Source: RGIG1681 sp964646345
GTDB lineage: Bacteria > Bacillota > Clostridia > Christensenellales > UBA1242
Assembly: GCA_964646345.1 (NCBI GenBank)
Contig: CAZYDU010000002.1
Coordinates: 1-64,000 of the forward strand
Direction: 5' to 3'
Length of the DNA stretch: 64,000 bases
Shown: piece by piece, positions 26,859 through 36,353 of the stretch
Position numbering within the stretch: position 1 is the first letter of the stretch
Layout of the letters: each line of letters begins with the position of its first letter
Notes under the pieces: model-generated
Database searches by the model: none
The model's input: the letters and a program-made list of their open reading frames with translations, nothing else
Told to the model about the DNA's origin: nothing
Position numbers and translations under genes: made by a program

Positions 26859-28874
26859 TTATTTTTTCTTTGTAATAAATTCTGAAAGCGAATCCACTCT
26901 CGAGAAATTTGCATGTTCTGCTATATAATCTTTTCTATTTTCAACATTATCCCCCATCCAAGTAGAGATAATTTTTTCAGCTTCTGCAGCATCTTCAATA
27001 GTAACTTGAATTAACGTTCTTTGTGTTGGGTCCATAGTTGTATCCCACAACTGGTCTTTATCCATTTCGCCAAGACCTTTATATCTTTGAAGTTTGTAAC
27101 CTTTTCCAACTCGCTTTATAGCTTCTGGAAGCTCCGCGTCAGAGTAAACATACTCAATTTTATCACGCTTAGATATTCTATAAAGTGGTGGAAGTCCAAT
27201 AAACACATGCCCATTAGTAATAAGTTTCTTCATATATCTAAAGAAGAATGTTAAAAGAATACTTCTGATATGGAAACCATCTTGGTCAGCATCTGCCAAA
27301 ATAATAACTTTATTATACTTGATTGCATCAACATCAAAATCTTCGCCAATACCAGCACCAAGAGCAGATATAAGTGTTCTAAATTCTTCATTCATTAACA
27401 CTTGGTCAATACGTTTTTTCTCAACGTTTAATGGTTTTCCACGAAGTGGCAAAATTGCTTGGAAGTGTCTATCTCTTGCTTGCTTACAACTTCCGCCAGC
27501 CGAATCACCTTCAACGATAAATATTTCATTATTAACATAATTTTTACCAGTACATGATGCAAGCTTACCAATTAATGTTGAATTTTCAATAGAGTTCTTT
27601 TGTCTAGCGATTTCTTTTGCTTTTCTTGAAGCTTCACGGACTTTTGCAGCCCCCATAGCTTTTTCAAGCACACTTGACAAAATTTTAGAAGTCTTTTTAT
27701 TAGAAAAGTATTCATTAAGCCCCGAAATAACAACACTTTCAACAGCGGGTCTCGCTTGCGGATTACCAAGTTTTGTTTTTGTTTGACCTTCAAATTCAAC
27801 TGTTTTCATTTTTACAAGCATAACAGTTGTTAACCCTTCTCTAAAATCATCTCCAACCAAACTATCGGCATTTTTATTTTTTGCTAAATTTTTAGATGCT
27901 AAATCTGACAGTACTTTTGTCAAACCACTCTTAAATCCAATTTCATGTGTACCACCATCTGGCGTTTGAATGTTGTTTACATAAGAAAATGTACTTTCAG
28001 TATATGAGTCAGTATGTTGCATTGCAATTTCAACTTTAATACCATCTACTTCTCCTGAAATATAAATTGGTTCAGGATATAGCGGACTCTTTGAACTATT
28101 GATATATTTAACAAAGTCAATTATACCACCATCATATTTAAAGCAATAAGATTTTGAATCTGCACTATTCTCAGCTTCAACAATAAAATTAATTTCCAAT
28201 CCCTTATTAAGAAAAGCAACTTCTTCCAAATGCTCTTTTATTGTATCTTTATTAAATGTAATAGTTTCAAAGATTCTATCATCAGGCATAAAAGTTACTT
28301 TTGTTCCATGAGTTACACTCACACCACTTTCTTTTAAAGGATATTTAGGAACACCACCCTTAACTTTTCCGTTTTTATCTTCTTTGCTTTCATACTCTTG
28401 AATATATTTTTTACCATCACGTGAAATTTCAAGTTTAAGCCACCTAGAAAGAGCATTAACAACTGACGCACCAACACCGTGAAGACCACCAGAAAAGGCG
28501 TAGTTTTCATTATTAAACTTACCACCAGCATGAAGTTCAGTAAAAACAACTTCCGCAGCTGAAACCTTTTTAACTGGGTGCTCAGCAACAGGAATACCCC
28601 TTCCGTTATCTTCCACAGAAATCGAGCCATCAATATTAAGTGTTACAATAATCCTATCACAAAATCCGTTTGCAGCTTCATCAACAGCATTATCAACAAT
28701 TTCCCAAACCAAATGGTGAAGTCCCTTAACACCAGTTGTTCCAATATACATACCTGGACGAAGTCGAACAGCATCAAGCCCTTCCAAAATTTGAATATCC
28801 TTTGCATCATAAGATTTCTTTGATGCAGTTTTTTTTGTTCCTTGGCTATCTAGCTTTTCATTTTTCTCAGTCAT
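26859..28874 (-). CDS. gyrB/parE: Type IIA DNA topoisomerase subunit B (GyrB/ParE)
   Basis: A 671-aa ATPase subunit. GHKL motifs are visible: EIVDNAVDEAANG, DNGRGIPV and SGGLHGVGASVVNALS. The TOPRIM domain has EGDSAGGS and DADQDG, and the C-terminus carries RYKGLGEMDKDQLWDTTM. It pairs with the A subunit downstream. The pair is not next to dnaA, dnaN or recF in this window, which leaves topoisomerase IV as an alternative. A good promoter and AAAGGAG site lie upstream. Confidence 0.94.
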   Translation of the reverse strand: MTEKNEKLDSQGTKKTASKKSYDAKDIQILEGLDAVRLRPGMYIGTTGVKGLHHLVWEIVDNAVDEAANGFCDRIIVTLNIDGSISVEDNGRGIPVAEHPVKKVSAAEVVFTELHAGGKFNNENYAFSGGLHGVGASVVNALSRWLKLEISRDGKKYIQEYESKEDKNGKVKGGVPKYPLKESGVSVTHGTKVTFMPDDRIFETITFNKDTIKEHLEEVAFLNKGLEINFIVEAENSADSKSYCFKYDGGIIDFVKYINSSKSPLYPEPIYISGEVDGIKVEIAMQHTDSYTESTFSYVNNIQTPDGGTHEIGFKSGLTKVLSDLASKNLAKNKNADSLVGDDFREGLTTVMLVKMKTVEFEGQTKTKLGNPQARPAVESVVISGLNEYFSNKKTSKILSSVLEKAMGAAKVREASRKAKEIARQKNSIENSTLIGKLASCTGKNYVNNEIFIVEGDSAGGSCKQARDRHFQAILPLRGKPLNVEKKRIDQVLMNEEFRTLISALGAGIGEDFDVDAIKYNKVIILADADQDGFHIRSILLTFFFRYMKKLITNGHVFIGLPPLYRISKRDKIEYVYSDAELPEAIKRVGKGYKLQRYKGLGEMDKDQLWDTTMDPTQRTLIQVTIEDAAEAEKIISTWMGDNVENRKDYIAEHANFSRVDSLSEFITKKK

Positions 28875-28904
28875 TATACTTCTCCTTTTTTATCTAACAT
28901 GTCA

Positions 28905-28934
28905 ATTATAACAACAAAAATCTTTTTTTTGCAA
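28905..28934 (-). promoter_or_regulatory. Predicted sigma-A promoter of the topoisomerase operon
   Basis: On the minus strand TTGCAA (929-934) and TATAAT (905-910) are separated by 18 nt, 30 nt upstream of the B-subunit start. A run of eight A residues lies in the spacer. Confidence 0.55.
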
Positions 28935-28986
28935 ACAAAAAAACGTTAAAAATGTTGTTTTTTCTTGAATTTATCGAATTTTCATA

Positions 28987-29017
28987 CAAAAAAACGAGTT
29001 TTTAAAATAAACTCGTC
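28987..29017 (-). terminator. Terminator after the HExxH protein gene
   Basis: ACGAGTTT pairs with AAACTCGT, followed by a T run on the minus strand. Confidence 0.7.
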
Positions 29018-29040
29018 TTATATTTATTTTATTATTAATC

Positions 29041-30645
29041 TCACTCCAACTCTTTAGCTTGTTCAATATTACCCAATTCTTGTTTCACTTTGTTTGCTTG
29101 TTCAATATATTGTTGCTCATTAAACTTTCCAGCATATTTAGTAATTATTACATCAATATAATCAAGCATTTTTTTTATTTCTTGTGATGTTACAGAACCT
29201 TCTTTAACAATCCCATTGATTTCACTAATAAATTTATTTCTCATTGCTGGAGCTTTTTCAAGAGCTGACAATACCTTGGTTTGGTAGTTGTTATAACTAT
29301 CAATCGAATTTTTGATATAGTTTTTCATTTCCGCATCTGTATGCAAACCTTGCATAAATTCAATGGCAACAAGCTCGCCCTGCCTTGCACTTCTTTCATT
29401 TGGATTAATTCTATAACAAACTTCTTTTAATTCCTTAAAATAATCAGTAACTTTTGCATAGTTTTTGCCAAATTCGTCATTGACAACATCTCGAGTGTCA
29501 AGTTCAGAAACTCTTGTGCCACCAACCAAGTTATCAACCAACCCATAATCGCCCTGCCCAACAACGCCATTATTTTTGTTAATTGTCGAATCAATAGCAT
29601 GAGTAAGTTCGTGTTGAATTGTCATAACAACTTCAGCCGGATTATTTTGTCTCATGACTTCATTAATGTTAATATTTACTTCTTGTCTGTTTCCATAATC
29701 CAAATATGAACCAACTGAACCAGTAGGTCTAAATGTTACTTGAACAGCATTTGCATCTATATTGCTTTGAGCTAAAACCGTTCGTGCATACTTTTCACAA
29801 AAATTCATAATGTCTTGTGGATTGTTCGATTTTAAAACATTAAACTCTCTTTGAGAAAACACTCCAAGCAAATATGTAACTTGTTGACTATTCCCAGCTT
29901 TTTCAACTTTTTTACATCTTTCAGCAACTAAATTTTTACCAGCAGGATTATCAAAAACTTCAAGTGGCGAAATTTCCCCACTTGAAATATTATGAGCAAT
30001 TTTTTCTGCACATTTTGAATAATCTTCGTTTGGCTTAAAATTAGAAATTGACTTTGCATCTAACTTACTAAAATCCTGGTCATATCCAAAAAATTCTTTA
30101 AGAAATTTAGCAATATACTCAAGCAAAGAATTAGGACGCTCTACATAATTTCCTTCACGGTCAAAATTTTCATCATTAACTGCAGGTTCATTTTCTTGTA
30201 TCTCATCTTTTTTCCCAAATACATAATTATTTGTAGAAACCGATTCTCTTTTCTTCATCAATGAGTCATACATCGTTTTATAAACAGCCGAATAAAGTTC
30301 AACATCTCCAAGTTGACCAAGCTTTGAAAAATTGAAATTAACAGAAACTGTCAAATTTTGTTTTTCATTTTCATCAAACTCAAAAGCCATAGCATTAATT
30401 GGACTTTCTCCTAAATGCATATTATCACTTGAAGAATATTTAAACTTAACATTAAATTCTTCAAAAACATGAAACGCATCTTTAACAATATCTTTTTGGG
30501 CAAGTTCAATAACTTTTCTAATAGCTTTCGCCTTTGGGTGCGAGCTTAATTGTTCTTTTGTAAATCCGTTTGCAGGAACACTCCCCGCTTTATTATATTC
30601 TTCAAACACCCTTTGCATATTAGTTTTATTTTTATCTTGTTCCAT
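29041..30645 (-). CDS. Putative zinc metallopeptidase-like protein (HExxH), function unknown
   Basis: A 534-aa soluble protein with no signal peptide. The central motif TIQHELTHAIDS is a canonical HExxH zinc site, and NPNERSARQGE about 70 residues later could supply the third ligand. A long charged N-terminal region and a helical C-terminus surround the motif. The motif combination recalls metallopeptidase domains in large polyvalent proteins of mobile elements, but nothing else here suggests a mobile region. The gene is flanked by terminators and stands alone. Confidence 0.75.
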   Translation of the reverse strand: MEQDKNKTNMQRVFEEYNKAGSVPANGFTKEQLSSHPKAKAIRKVIELAQKDIVKDAFHVFEEFNVKFKYSSSDNMHLGESPINAMAFEFDENEKQNLTVSVNFNFSKLGQLGDVELYSAVYKTMYDSLMKKRESVSTNNYVFGKKDEIQENEPAVNDENFDREGNYVERPNSLLEYIAKFLKEFFGYDQDFSKLDAKSISNFKPNEDYSKCAEKIAHNISSGEISPLEVFDNPAGKNLVAERCKKVEKAGNSQQVTYLLGVFSQREFNVLKSNNPQDIMNFCEKYARTVLAQSNIDANAVQVTFRPTGSVGSYLDYGNRQEVNININEVMRQNNPAEVVMTIQHELTHAIDSTINKNNGVVGQGDYGLVDNLVGGTRVSELDTRDVVNDEFGKNYAKVTDYFKELKEVCYRINPNERSARQGELVAIEFMQGLHTDAEMKNYIKNSIDSYNNYQTKVLSALEKAPAMRNKFISEINGIVKEGSVTSQEIKKMLDYIDVIITKYAGKFNEQQYIEQANKVKQELGNIEQAKELE

Positions 30646-30753
30646 AACTTTCTCCTAATTTAATTATATAATATAAAAAAATTGATGTCAAATTTTAACA
30701 TTGCTTTATGGTTTTAGATGTCTAAAAATAACGATATTGCATAAAATAAGAAT

Positions 30754-31812
30754 ATGAATAAATCCATAGTTTTGACAGGTGGCGGAACTGCAGGACACGT
30801 TTGTCCAAACATTAATTTATCACACGAACTAAAAAAATATTTCAATAAAATCGTTTATATTGGAACAGAAAATGGAATTGAAAAAAAATTAATTACCACT
30901 CAAACAGATTATGAATATCATTCAATTTCTGCGGTAAAACTTGTACGAAAAAATTTATTCAAAAACATATTACTTCCAATCAAACTATCAAAGTCTATAA
31001 ATCAAGCAACAAAAATTTTAAAGCAACTAAAACCTGCAATAGTTTTTTCTAAAGGCGGATACGTAAGTTTACCGGTTGTTATTTCTGCTCATAAGTTACA
31101 CATACCAATCATCTCTCATGAAAGCGATATAACTATGGGACTAGCAAATAAAATCGCAAGCAAATATTCAACAGTCATTTGCACAAACTTCCAAATAACA
31201 GCGAAAAATAATAAAAAATTTATTTATACCGGTTCGCCACTCCCACTATCACCACTAACTAAACAAGAAGCTAAAGAAAAACTAAAGATTGAAACCAACA
31301 AACCAATTTTACTTGTAACCGGCGGAAGTTTGGGAGCAAAACCAATAAATGATGTAATCTTCAAATCCATAAATGACCTTACTAAAAAATATTTTGTTAT
31401 ACATCTAGTTGGAAAAGGTAATCTTAATAAAAATATTCAATCCAAAGACTACAAACAAATTGAATTTAGCAATAATATTTGGACGATTTTCAGAGCAACA
31501 GATTTTGCGATTTCCAGAGCAGGTGCAAACACAATAATAGAATTACTAGCAAACCAAATCCCAACAGTTTTTATTCCACTACCAAAAGGAATATCTCGTG
31601 GAGACCAAATTGATAATGCAAAATATTTAGACAAATTAGGAGTAGCAAAAATTATTTTTCAAAATGAATTAACATCAGAAAAACTGCAAAATACGTTAAA
31701 AATTCTCGAAAATCAATCAAAAAACATCGTTTCAGCAATAAAACAACAAAAGTTTGAAGATGGAACTTACAAGATAATCGACCTAATTTTAAAGCACAAA
31801 AAAGACGATTAA
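30754..31812 (+). CDS. murG: UDP-GlcNAc:lipid I N-acetylglucosaminyltransferase MurG
   Basis: A 352-aa GT-B glycosyltransferase that makes lipid II at the cytoplasmic face of the membrane. The lipid-I side loop is GGGTAGHVCPNINL, the second loop is SHESDITMGLANKI, and the donor-side loop is VTGGSLGAKPIND. The end has ISRAGANTIIELLANQIP, where the family has SRAGA. MurG is usually in the dcw cluster; here it stands alone on the plus strand opposite its neighbours. Confidence 0.95.
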   Translation: MNKSIVLTGGGTAGHVCPNINLSHELKKYFNKIVYIGTENGIEKKLITTQTDYEYHSISAVKLVRKNLFKNILLPIKLSKSINQATKILKQLKPAIVFSKGGYVSLPVVISAHKLHIPIISHESDITMGLANKIASKYSTVICTNFQITAKNNKKFIYTGSPLPLSPLTKQEAKEKLKIETNKPILLVTGGSLGAKPINDVIFKSINDLTKKYFVIHLVGKGNLNKNIQSKDYKQIEFSNNIWTIFRATDFAISRAGANTIIELLANQIPTVFIPLPKGISRGDQIDNAKYLDKLGVAKIIFQNELTSEKLQNTLKILENQSKNIVSAIKQQKFEDGTYKIIDLILKHKKDD

Positions 31813-31836
31813 AATTAATCGCCTTTTGTTTTTATC
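31800..31836. terminator. Bidirectional terminator between murG and the PII genes
   Basis: CGATTAA / TTAATCG with flanking AAAAG/CTTTT pairing gives a long stem with T-rich flanks on both strands, overlapping the murG stop. Confidence 0.7.
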
Positions 31837-31849
31837 TTTTATTTCCATA

Positions 31850-32227
31850 CTAAACAATATCTATTTTTTCATAGGTTTCATCAAGTCCACAAACCATTGA
31901 AACCGGCAAAACAAACAACATTCCACGTGCTTCTGATTTAAAATCAACAATACTATAAATTGATTTAATAACCGGCAAAACAATATCAGCCTTAACAATC
32001 ATTAAAACAACTGAACTTTCAGGGTCAACACTAAACCCAAAAAATCTTTTTCTTACTTTTTCAACGGCTTTTGCTTGCATAACAATAGCACCTGAATGTC
32101 CTTCAAGTTTTGCAGCTTCTAACACTTCCCCTTCATAACCACGCTTAACTGAAGTGAAAACTAATTTAAATTCACCTTCAGAAAAAATATTATCTTCTTC
32201 AAAAATTGTATCAATTAATTTCTCCAT
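31850..32227 (-). CDS. PII-like regulatory protein 2 of the DUF1538 module
   Basis: About 125 aa with the ferredoxin-like beta-alpha-beta pattern of the PII family: FKLVFTSVKRGYEGEVLEAAKLEGHSGAIVMQA. A late IVKADIVLPVIKSI strand-helix follows. It lacks the classic GlnB T-loop, so uridylylation is unlikely. The ATG at 32227 with an upstream GGAG/GGG site is preferred to an upstream start at 32242 that would overlap the preceding gene. It is third in a three-gene operon with a second PII-like gene and a DUF1538 membrane protein. Confidence 0.8.
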   Translation of the reverse strand: MEKLIDTIFEEDNIFSEGEFKLVFTSVKRGYEGEVLEAAKLEGHSGAIVMQAKAVEKVRKRFFGFSVDPESSVVLMIVKADIVLPVIKSIYSIVDFKSEARGMLFVLPVSMVCGLDETYEKIDIV

Positions 32228-32231
32228 ACCC

Positions 32232-32609
32232 TTACTCCACAAATGGTCCTTTTGCTCCCATATATCCTAAAATATCTAGAACAAATGCCTTTCCATTTCC
32301 TTTTTTATTTATTTCAAAAGTTCTACACAAATTAAGCATTAATGTATCAACTATTTCCCTTTGACACATCGACATAACAAAATAAAAATCTTTTTTATAT
32401 CCATCAATTACGGTTTCAAAAGAACTATGAGAAATACCGGCACATGGTATTGCCGAAATAACCCTACCGCCATTATTTAAAATAAATTCCAATAAATCGT
32501 CTAATTTATTTTCTTTTATCGAGACACAAAACATTGACAGTTCCCCAATCTGAGTTGGGTGAAATTGTTGTGGCACAATAACAGCCTTTCTTGAATTTTT
32601 ATTTTTCAT
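32232..32609 (-). CDS. PII-like regulatory protein 1 of the DUF1538 module
   Basis: A 125-aa soluble protein with a PII-like fold (MFCVSIKENKLDDLLEFILN, then GRVISAIPCAGISHSSFETV). Its start overlaps the end of the DUF1538 gene by 11 nt, which indicates translational coupling. PII proteins sense nucleotides and often control a neighbouring transporter, so a regulatory role on the DUF1538 protein is a reasonable inference. The ligand is unknown. Confidence 0.8.
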   Translation of the reverse strand: MKNKNSRKAVIVPQQFHPTQIGELSMFCVSIKENKLDDLLEFILNNGGRVISAIPCAGISHSSFETVIDGYKKDFYFVMSMCQREIVDTLMLNLCRTFEINKKGNGKAFVLDILGYMGAKGPFVE

Positions 32610-34140
32610 TTTTCCTATTCCTATATTTTAATTTATATTCATTTTCAAGCATTTCGATATTTGAATACATATCAAATGTATATGAAACTTTAATAGCACG
32701 TTTTTTGTCTTTCATAGATTGCCTGTTAAGACCCATTTTGTAAATAAATCCTAAGATTTGCAACACTATTATTGGAGATACCGAAACAATACCAATTATA
32801 CCAAACCCCGAAATTGAACTAGCTTTTGATGAAGCAAACTCAATCATTATTGGAAGCAAAAACGCTGATGTCATTGGACCGGAAGCAACACCACCAGAGT
32901 CAAATGCAAGTCCCGTAAACAACGAAGGAACAAAAAACATCAAAGCAAGTGCTATAACATAACCAATCAAGATTATATAGAAAAAGTTAATTTGATAAAC
33001 AATTTTTATAACAGCAACAAAAATCGCAAGAGCCATTGAAATTGCAATAGAAATCAATACCACAAAACTTGAAATATTACCCTTCGTAGCATCTTGAACT
33101 TGCCTTGACAACACAACAACAGATGGTTCTGAAAATGCAATAACAAATCCAATAATAACACAAAACAAAATAACCAGTGGCAACGATAAAGTCTCTATAA
33201 ACTTACCGATATGTGTTCCCATTGCTGATATTCCAAAATCAATGCTAAACAGGAATAGATATAGACCTAAAAATGTAATCACTAAGCCAACAAGCAGAGA
33301 TAGTTTTTTACTAATTGGCAATTTTATAAGTAATAATTCATACACAAAGAAAACTATTGTAAGAGGGATAATCGCAAGTGTTGTTTGTTTAAAAACTGAA
33401 ACAAAAATTGATACTGTTTCAGAAGTTACAACATTTGAGCCACCTGCTGAATTTTTCATAAATATAAACACTAACAGCGAAGAAATAATTGGTCCAAGTG
33501 AAGCAATACCAACCATACCAAAAACTTCTTTGTTATCATTTTTATTTACCTTATTTGAAACACCTGAAGACACGGCAAGCAAAAATGGTGCAGTGATAAT
33601 ACCCGTAGTCGCCCCACCCGCATCAAATGCAAGAGCAATATATTCATTTGGAACTTGTGTACAAAGCAAAAAGATTGTTGCAAATATAAATAAGTAAATA
33701 TATTTAACATCTATATTTTTTACAATTCTAATAATTCCACAAGCAATCGCAATACCAACTCCAGCACCGATTAAAAACACTAATATATTTTTTGAGATAT
33801 TTACACCTGCATCAACAACCTGTCCAGCAAAAACCGAAACATCAGGCTCAGCTATTGTTGCAAACATTCCAAACACAACAGCAAAAAATATAAATACAAT
33901 AAATTTTGAAGCTTTATTAACCGACTGAACCATTAACTCACCCATGGGCATAATCGTTGAATCAATACCGGTCAAAAGCAATGCTTCGCCAAAACTTGCA
34001 ATAATAACAGAAATCAAAAATTTAATTAAAATAGAACTATCAAACTTATAAAAAAAGCAATGTACAAAAAGCACTATTACCACTAGCGGTAATAATGCTA
34101 AAAATGTTTCTTTTACTTTTTTTAAAAATTTCATCATCAC
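32599..34140 (-). CDS. DUF1538 family polytopic membrane protein
   Basis: A 513-aa protein with about 12 to 14 hydrophobic segments. It is an internal duplication. Each half contains a glutamate-led motif (AEPDVSVFAGQV in the first, SEPSVVVLSRQV in the second). Each half also has a small-residue motif before a helix (FDAGGATTGIITAPFLL and FDSGGVASGPMTSAFLL). This two-repeat arrangement is that of DUF1538 proteins, which look like transporters but whose substrate is not established. Two PII-like genes follow. Confidence 0.85.
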   Translation of the reverse strand: MMMKFLKKVKETFLALLPLVVIVLFVHCFFYKFDSSILIKFLISVIIASFGEALLLTGIDSTIMPMGELMVQSVNKASKFIVFIFFAVVFGMFATIAEPDVSVFAGQVVDAGVNISKNILVFLIGAGVGIAIACGIIRIVKNIDVKYIYLFIFATIFLLCTQVPNEYIALAFDAGGATTGIITAPFLLAVSSGVSNKVNKNDNKEVFGMVGIASLGPIISSLLVFIFMKNSAGGSNVVTSETVSIFVSVFKQTTLAIIPLTIVFFVYELLLIKLPISKKLSLLVGLVITFLGLYLFLFSIDFGISAMGTHIGKFIETLSLPLVILFCVIIGFVIAFSEPSVVVLSRQVQDATKGNISSFVVLISIAISMALAIFVAVIKIVYQINFFYIILIGYVIALALMFFVPSLFTGLAFDSGGVASGPMTSAFLLPIMIEFASSKASSISGFGIIGIVSVSPIIVLQILGFIYKMGLNRQSMKDKKRAIKVSYTFDMYSNIEMLENEYKLKYRNRKNEK

Positions 34141-34150
34141 GTCCTAAAGT

Positions 34151-36244
34151 TTAGTCAAAATTAATTCCACCAATAATATCACTATCGATTTTTCTTCTTG
34201 GCACTCTTGTTCTCATTCTTGAGCTAACCGTACTTCTCCTTCTAGTTGTTTTGTTCGTCCTATTTCTAGTTCTGGTTGGTCTCTTTACTTCTTCAATTTC
34301 TTCAGGTTCATCATCAATTTCAATCTTCACATCTTTATGGAATTTATTTACACATTCAAGTAATTTCTTATCCATTTCAAGATTTGATACATTCAAATTA
34401 TTCTTAAGTTCCGACTTAAGTTTTTCGCCAGCAAATTGTTTTTCAGAACTAATTTTTTCAGTCTCTCTAATCTGTTCTTCACGTTGTTTAAGTCTAGATT
34501 CTGATTTCTTAATCTTAATATCTGATTTAAGCTTTTCAATGTAGGCTTGTTTTCTTGCTTCTTCTTCACGTTGTCTTATAGAAGTTTCAAGCTCGTGAAG
34601 TTTAGCTTCATATTCTTTTGCAACACGTTGCTTTTCCATTTCAGCAATTTGAAGTTTTTCGGCAACATCTTGATCAGTCTTTTTATTTTGCTCCAAAAGT
34701 TCAACAATTTTAGCTTGAAGTTCAGACTGCTGAGCATAAAGATCTTGATTAACCCCGGGCTGTGCAATATAAGGTTGAGTGTAAGAAGTGACTTGCTGGG
34801 CATCAACATAAGGTTGCTCATAGTTTTGACCATCACTAACTGGCTTATCACGATACATTTCAGAAAATTTATTTACAATTTCTTCAGTGAAGTTCTTAAA
34901 GTCAGCTTTGGTTAAATAATCTGCGTTTTTATTGATTTCTGTTGTATATTTTGAAGAATCACCATAATCGCTTGGAGACATGTCATAATTTTCATCAATA
35001 TTGGTTTCAGTTGCAGTTGTTTCTTGACCTTCCATCAATGATTCAACGTCTTCTTTTTGCAAGTTATTAGATGAATTAACATCTTCAGGAATTTCCAACT
35101 CATCAATCAACTGTTCAACATCAATATCTTCTTCATCATCTAACTCATCACTATTTATTGAACCATCAATTTTCACAGGCTCAACAACACCAATCTCATC
35201 TTGATTTTGACTTTGTTCAACTAAACTTTCTTCATCAGTATCTTCTTTAACAACGGTTTCTTGGTCATTATCACCAGTCTTTTGTGATTTATCAAAATTT
35301 TTGTTAACTTCAACAAATCTCTTATGCTCAACTTTTGGTGATTCGGTCTCTCCATCTCCAGTAACTTGTAAGATTTTATTTAATGATTCAATTTTACTAT
35401 TTACTCTTTCAATATCATCTTCAATTCCAAGTTTATCAAGATTAAACTCGTCATCTTCATCGGTTTTACCTTTGAGTTCATTAATTTCTTCTGTAGAAAT
35501 AACCTTTGTTGTTGGCTTGTCTTTAATGTTATTTTCTTCTCTAGCTTTCTTTTCTAATCTCGCCTTAACACTATCAAGTTCTTCTTTATCAATAGAAAAC
35601 TTATCGCCACCAACATCTCCACCAAACGTAAAATCTTCAATATCAACATTAGAATCAACGGCAAAGTTTTCATCTTGGTTATCTAAATCAGACATAACTT
35701 CGTCAGATGTATTAAGGTCAATTAAATCTTCGCTTTCAGCAAAATCCTTTTTAGCTTTACTTTCTTGCTCTAACTTATTCAAGTAACTATCCAATGAAAA
35801 TTTTGCAAAGTTTTCATCAGAAGACGACATTTGCTCAATAGATTTTTGTGATTCATTTTTTAGTTTATCTTCTTCATTAAACTTTTCTTCTCTCGTTTTT
35901 GCACTCAAATAATCGCTAAATGAAAATTTCTTTGTTTCTTCAGGCGTTTCGTTAATTTGTTTTTCACTTTCTCTATAATTTTTATTTTTCCAAGAAGAAA
36001 AGTCTTTCATATCAACAGGGTCTGTTCTCTTTTTTCTTGGACCAAAAAACTTATCAAACGGTGACGCTTGAAACTTGGAACTCATTTGCTTTCTAACAGT
36101 AGTAGATGAACTATTGTTATCTCCGTCTTCCTTCAAACTGTTATCATCTGACAAAATACTAATAACAACGGGTTCATTCTTTGTTGAACGCAAAGCTTTT
36201 TTAAATAAATCATAATCAGAATTATCAAAGAAAAAATTATTCAT
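34151..36244 (-). CDS. Large acidic coiled-coil protein with basic C-terminal tail (unrecognised)
   Basis: A 697-aa soluble protein. Residues 1-430 are acidic, disordered-looking and rich in Asp/Glu/Ser/Asn. A Gln/Tyr/Pro-rich piece follows (about 465-505), then a coiled coil (about 505-620). The last 45 residues are strongly basic (runs such as RPTRTRNRTNKTTRRR). No enzyme motif is seen. The layout is like a cytoskeletal or nucleic-acid-binding scaffold, but no family is recognised. It starts an operon-like series with the DUF1538 gene 10 nt downstream. Confidence 0.7.
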   Translation of the reverse strand: MNNFFFDNSDYDLFKKALRSTKNEPVVISILSDDNSLKEDGDNNSSSTTVRKQMSSKFQASPFDKFFGPRKKRTDPVDMKDFSSWKNKNYRESEKQINETPEETKKFSFSDYLSAKTREEKFNEEDKLKNESQKSIEQMSSSDENFAKFSLDSYLNKLEQESKAKKDFAESEDLIDLNTSDEVMSDLDNQDENFAVDSNVDIEDFTFGGDVGGDKFSIDKEELDSVKARLEKKAREENNIKDKPTTKVISTEEINELKGKTDEDDEFNLDKLGIEDDIERVNSKIESLNKILQVTGDGETESPKVEHKRFVEVNKNFDKSQKTGDNDQETVVKEDTDEESLVEQSQNQDEIGVVEPVKIDGSINSDELDDEEDIDVEQLIDELEIPEDVNSSNNLQKEDVESLMEGQETTATETNIDENYDMSPSDYGDSSKYTTEINKNADYLTKADFKNFTEEIVNKFSEMYRDKPVSDGQNYEQPYVDAQQVTSYTQPYIAQPGVNQDLYAQQSELQAKIVELLEQNKKTDQDVAEKLQIAEMEKQRVAKEYEAKLHELETSIRQREEEARKQAYIEKLKSDIKIKKSESRLKQREEQIRETEKISSEKQFAGEKLKSELKNNLNVSNLEMDKKLLECVNKFHKDVKIEIDDEPEEIEEVKRPTRTRNRTNKTTRRRSTVSSRMRTRVPRRKIDSDIIGGINFD

Positions 36245-36321
36245 AACAAACCTTTGCCTTTTTACTACTATAATTATACAATAATCACTTTTTTTTACAA
36301 AACAAAATAAGCGAAAAATAC

Positions 36322-36353
36322 AAAAAAAATAATTCGTAAATTAACGAATTATT
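36322..36353 (-). terminator. Terminator overlapping the ddl stop
   Basis: A perfect 10-bp repeat AATAATTCGT / ACGAATTATT is followed by a T tract on the minus strand. The stem includes the end of the ddl reading frame. Confidence 0.75.

Noticed and set aside
35301..35786. A 161-codon plus-strand ORF opposite the acidic protein
   Set aside because: Serine/leucine-rich mirror of the acidic gene; no start site.
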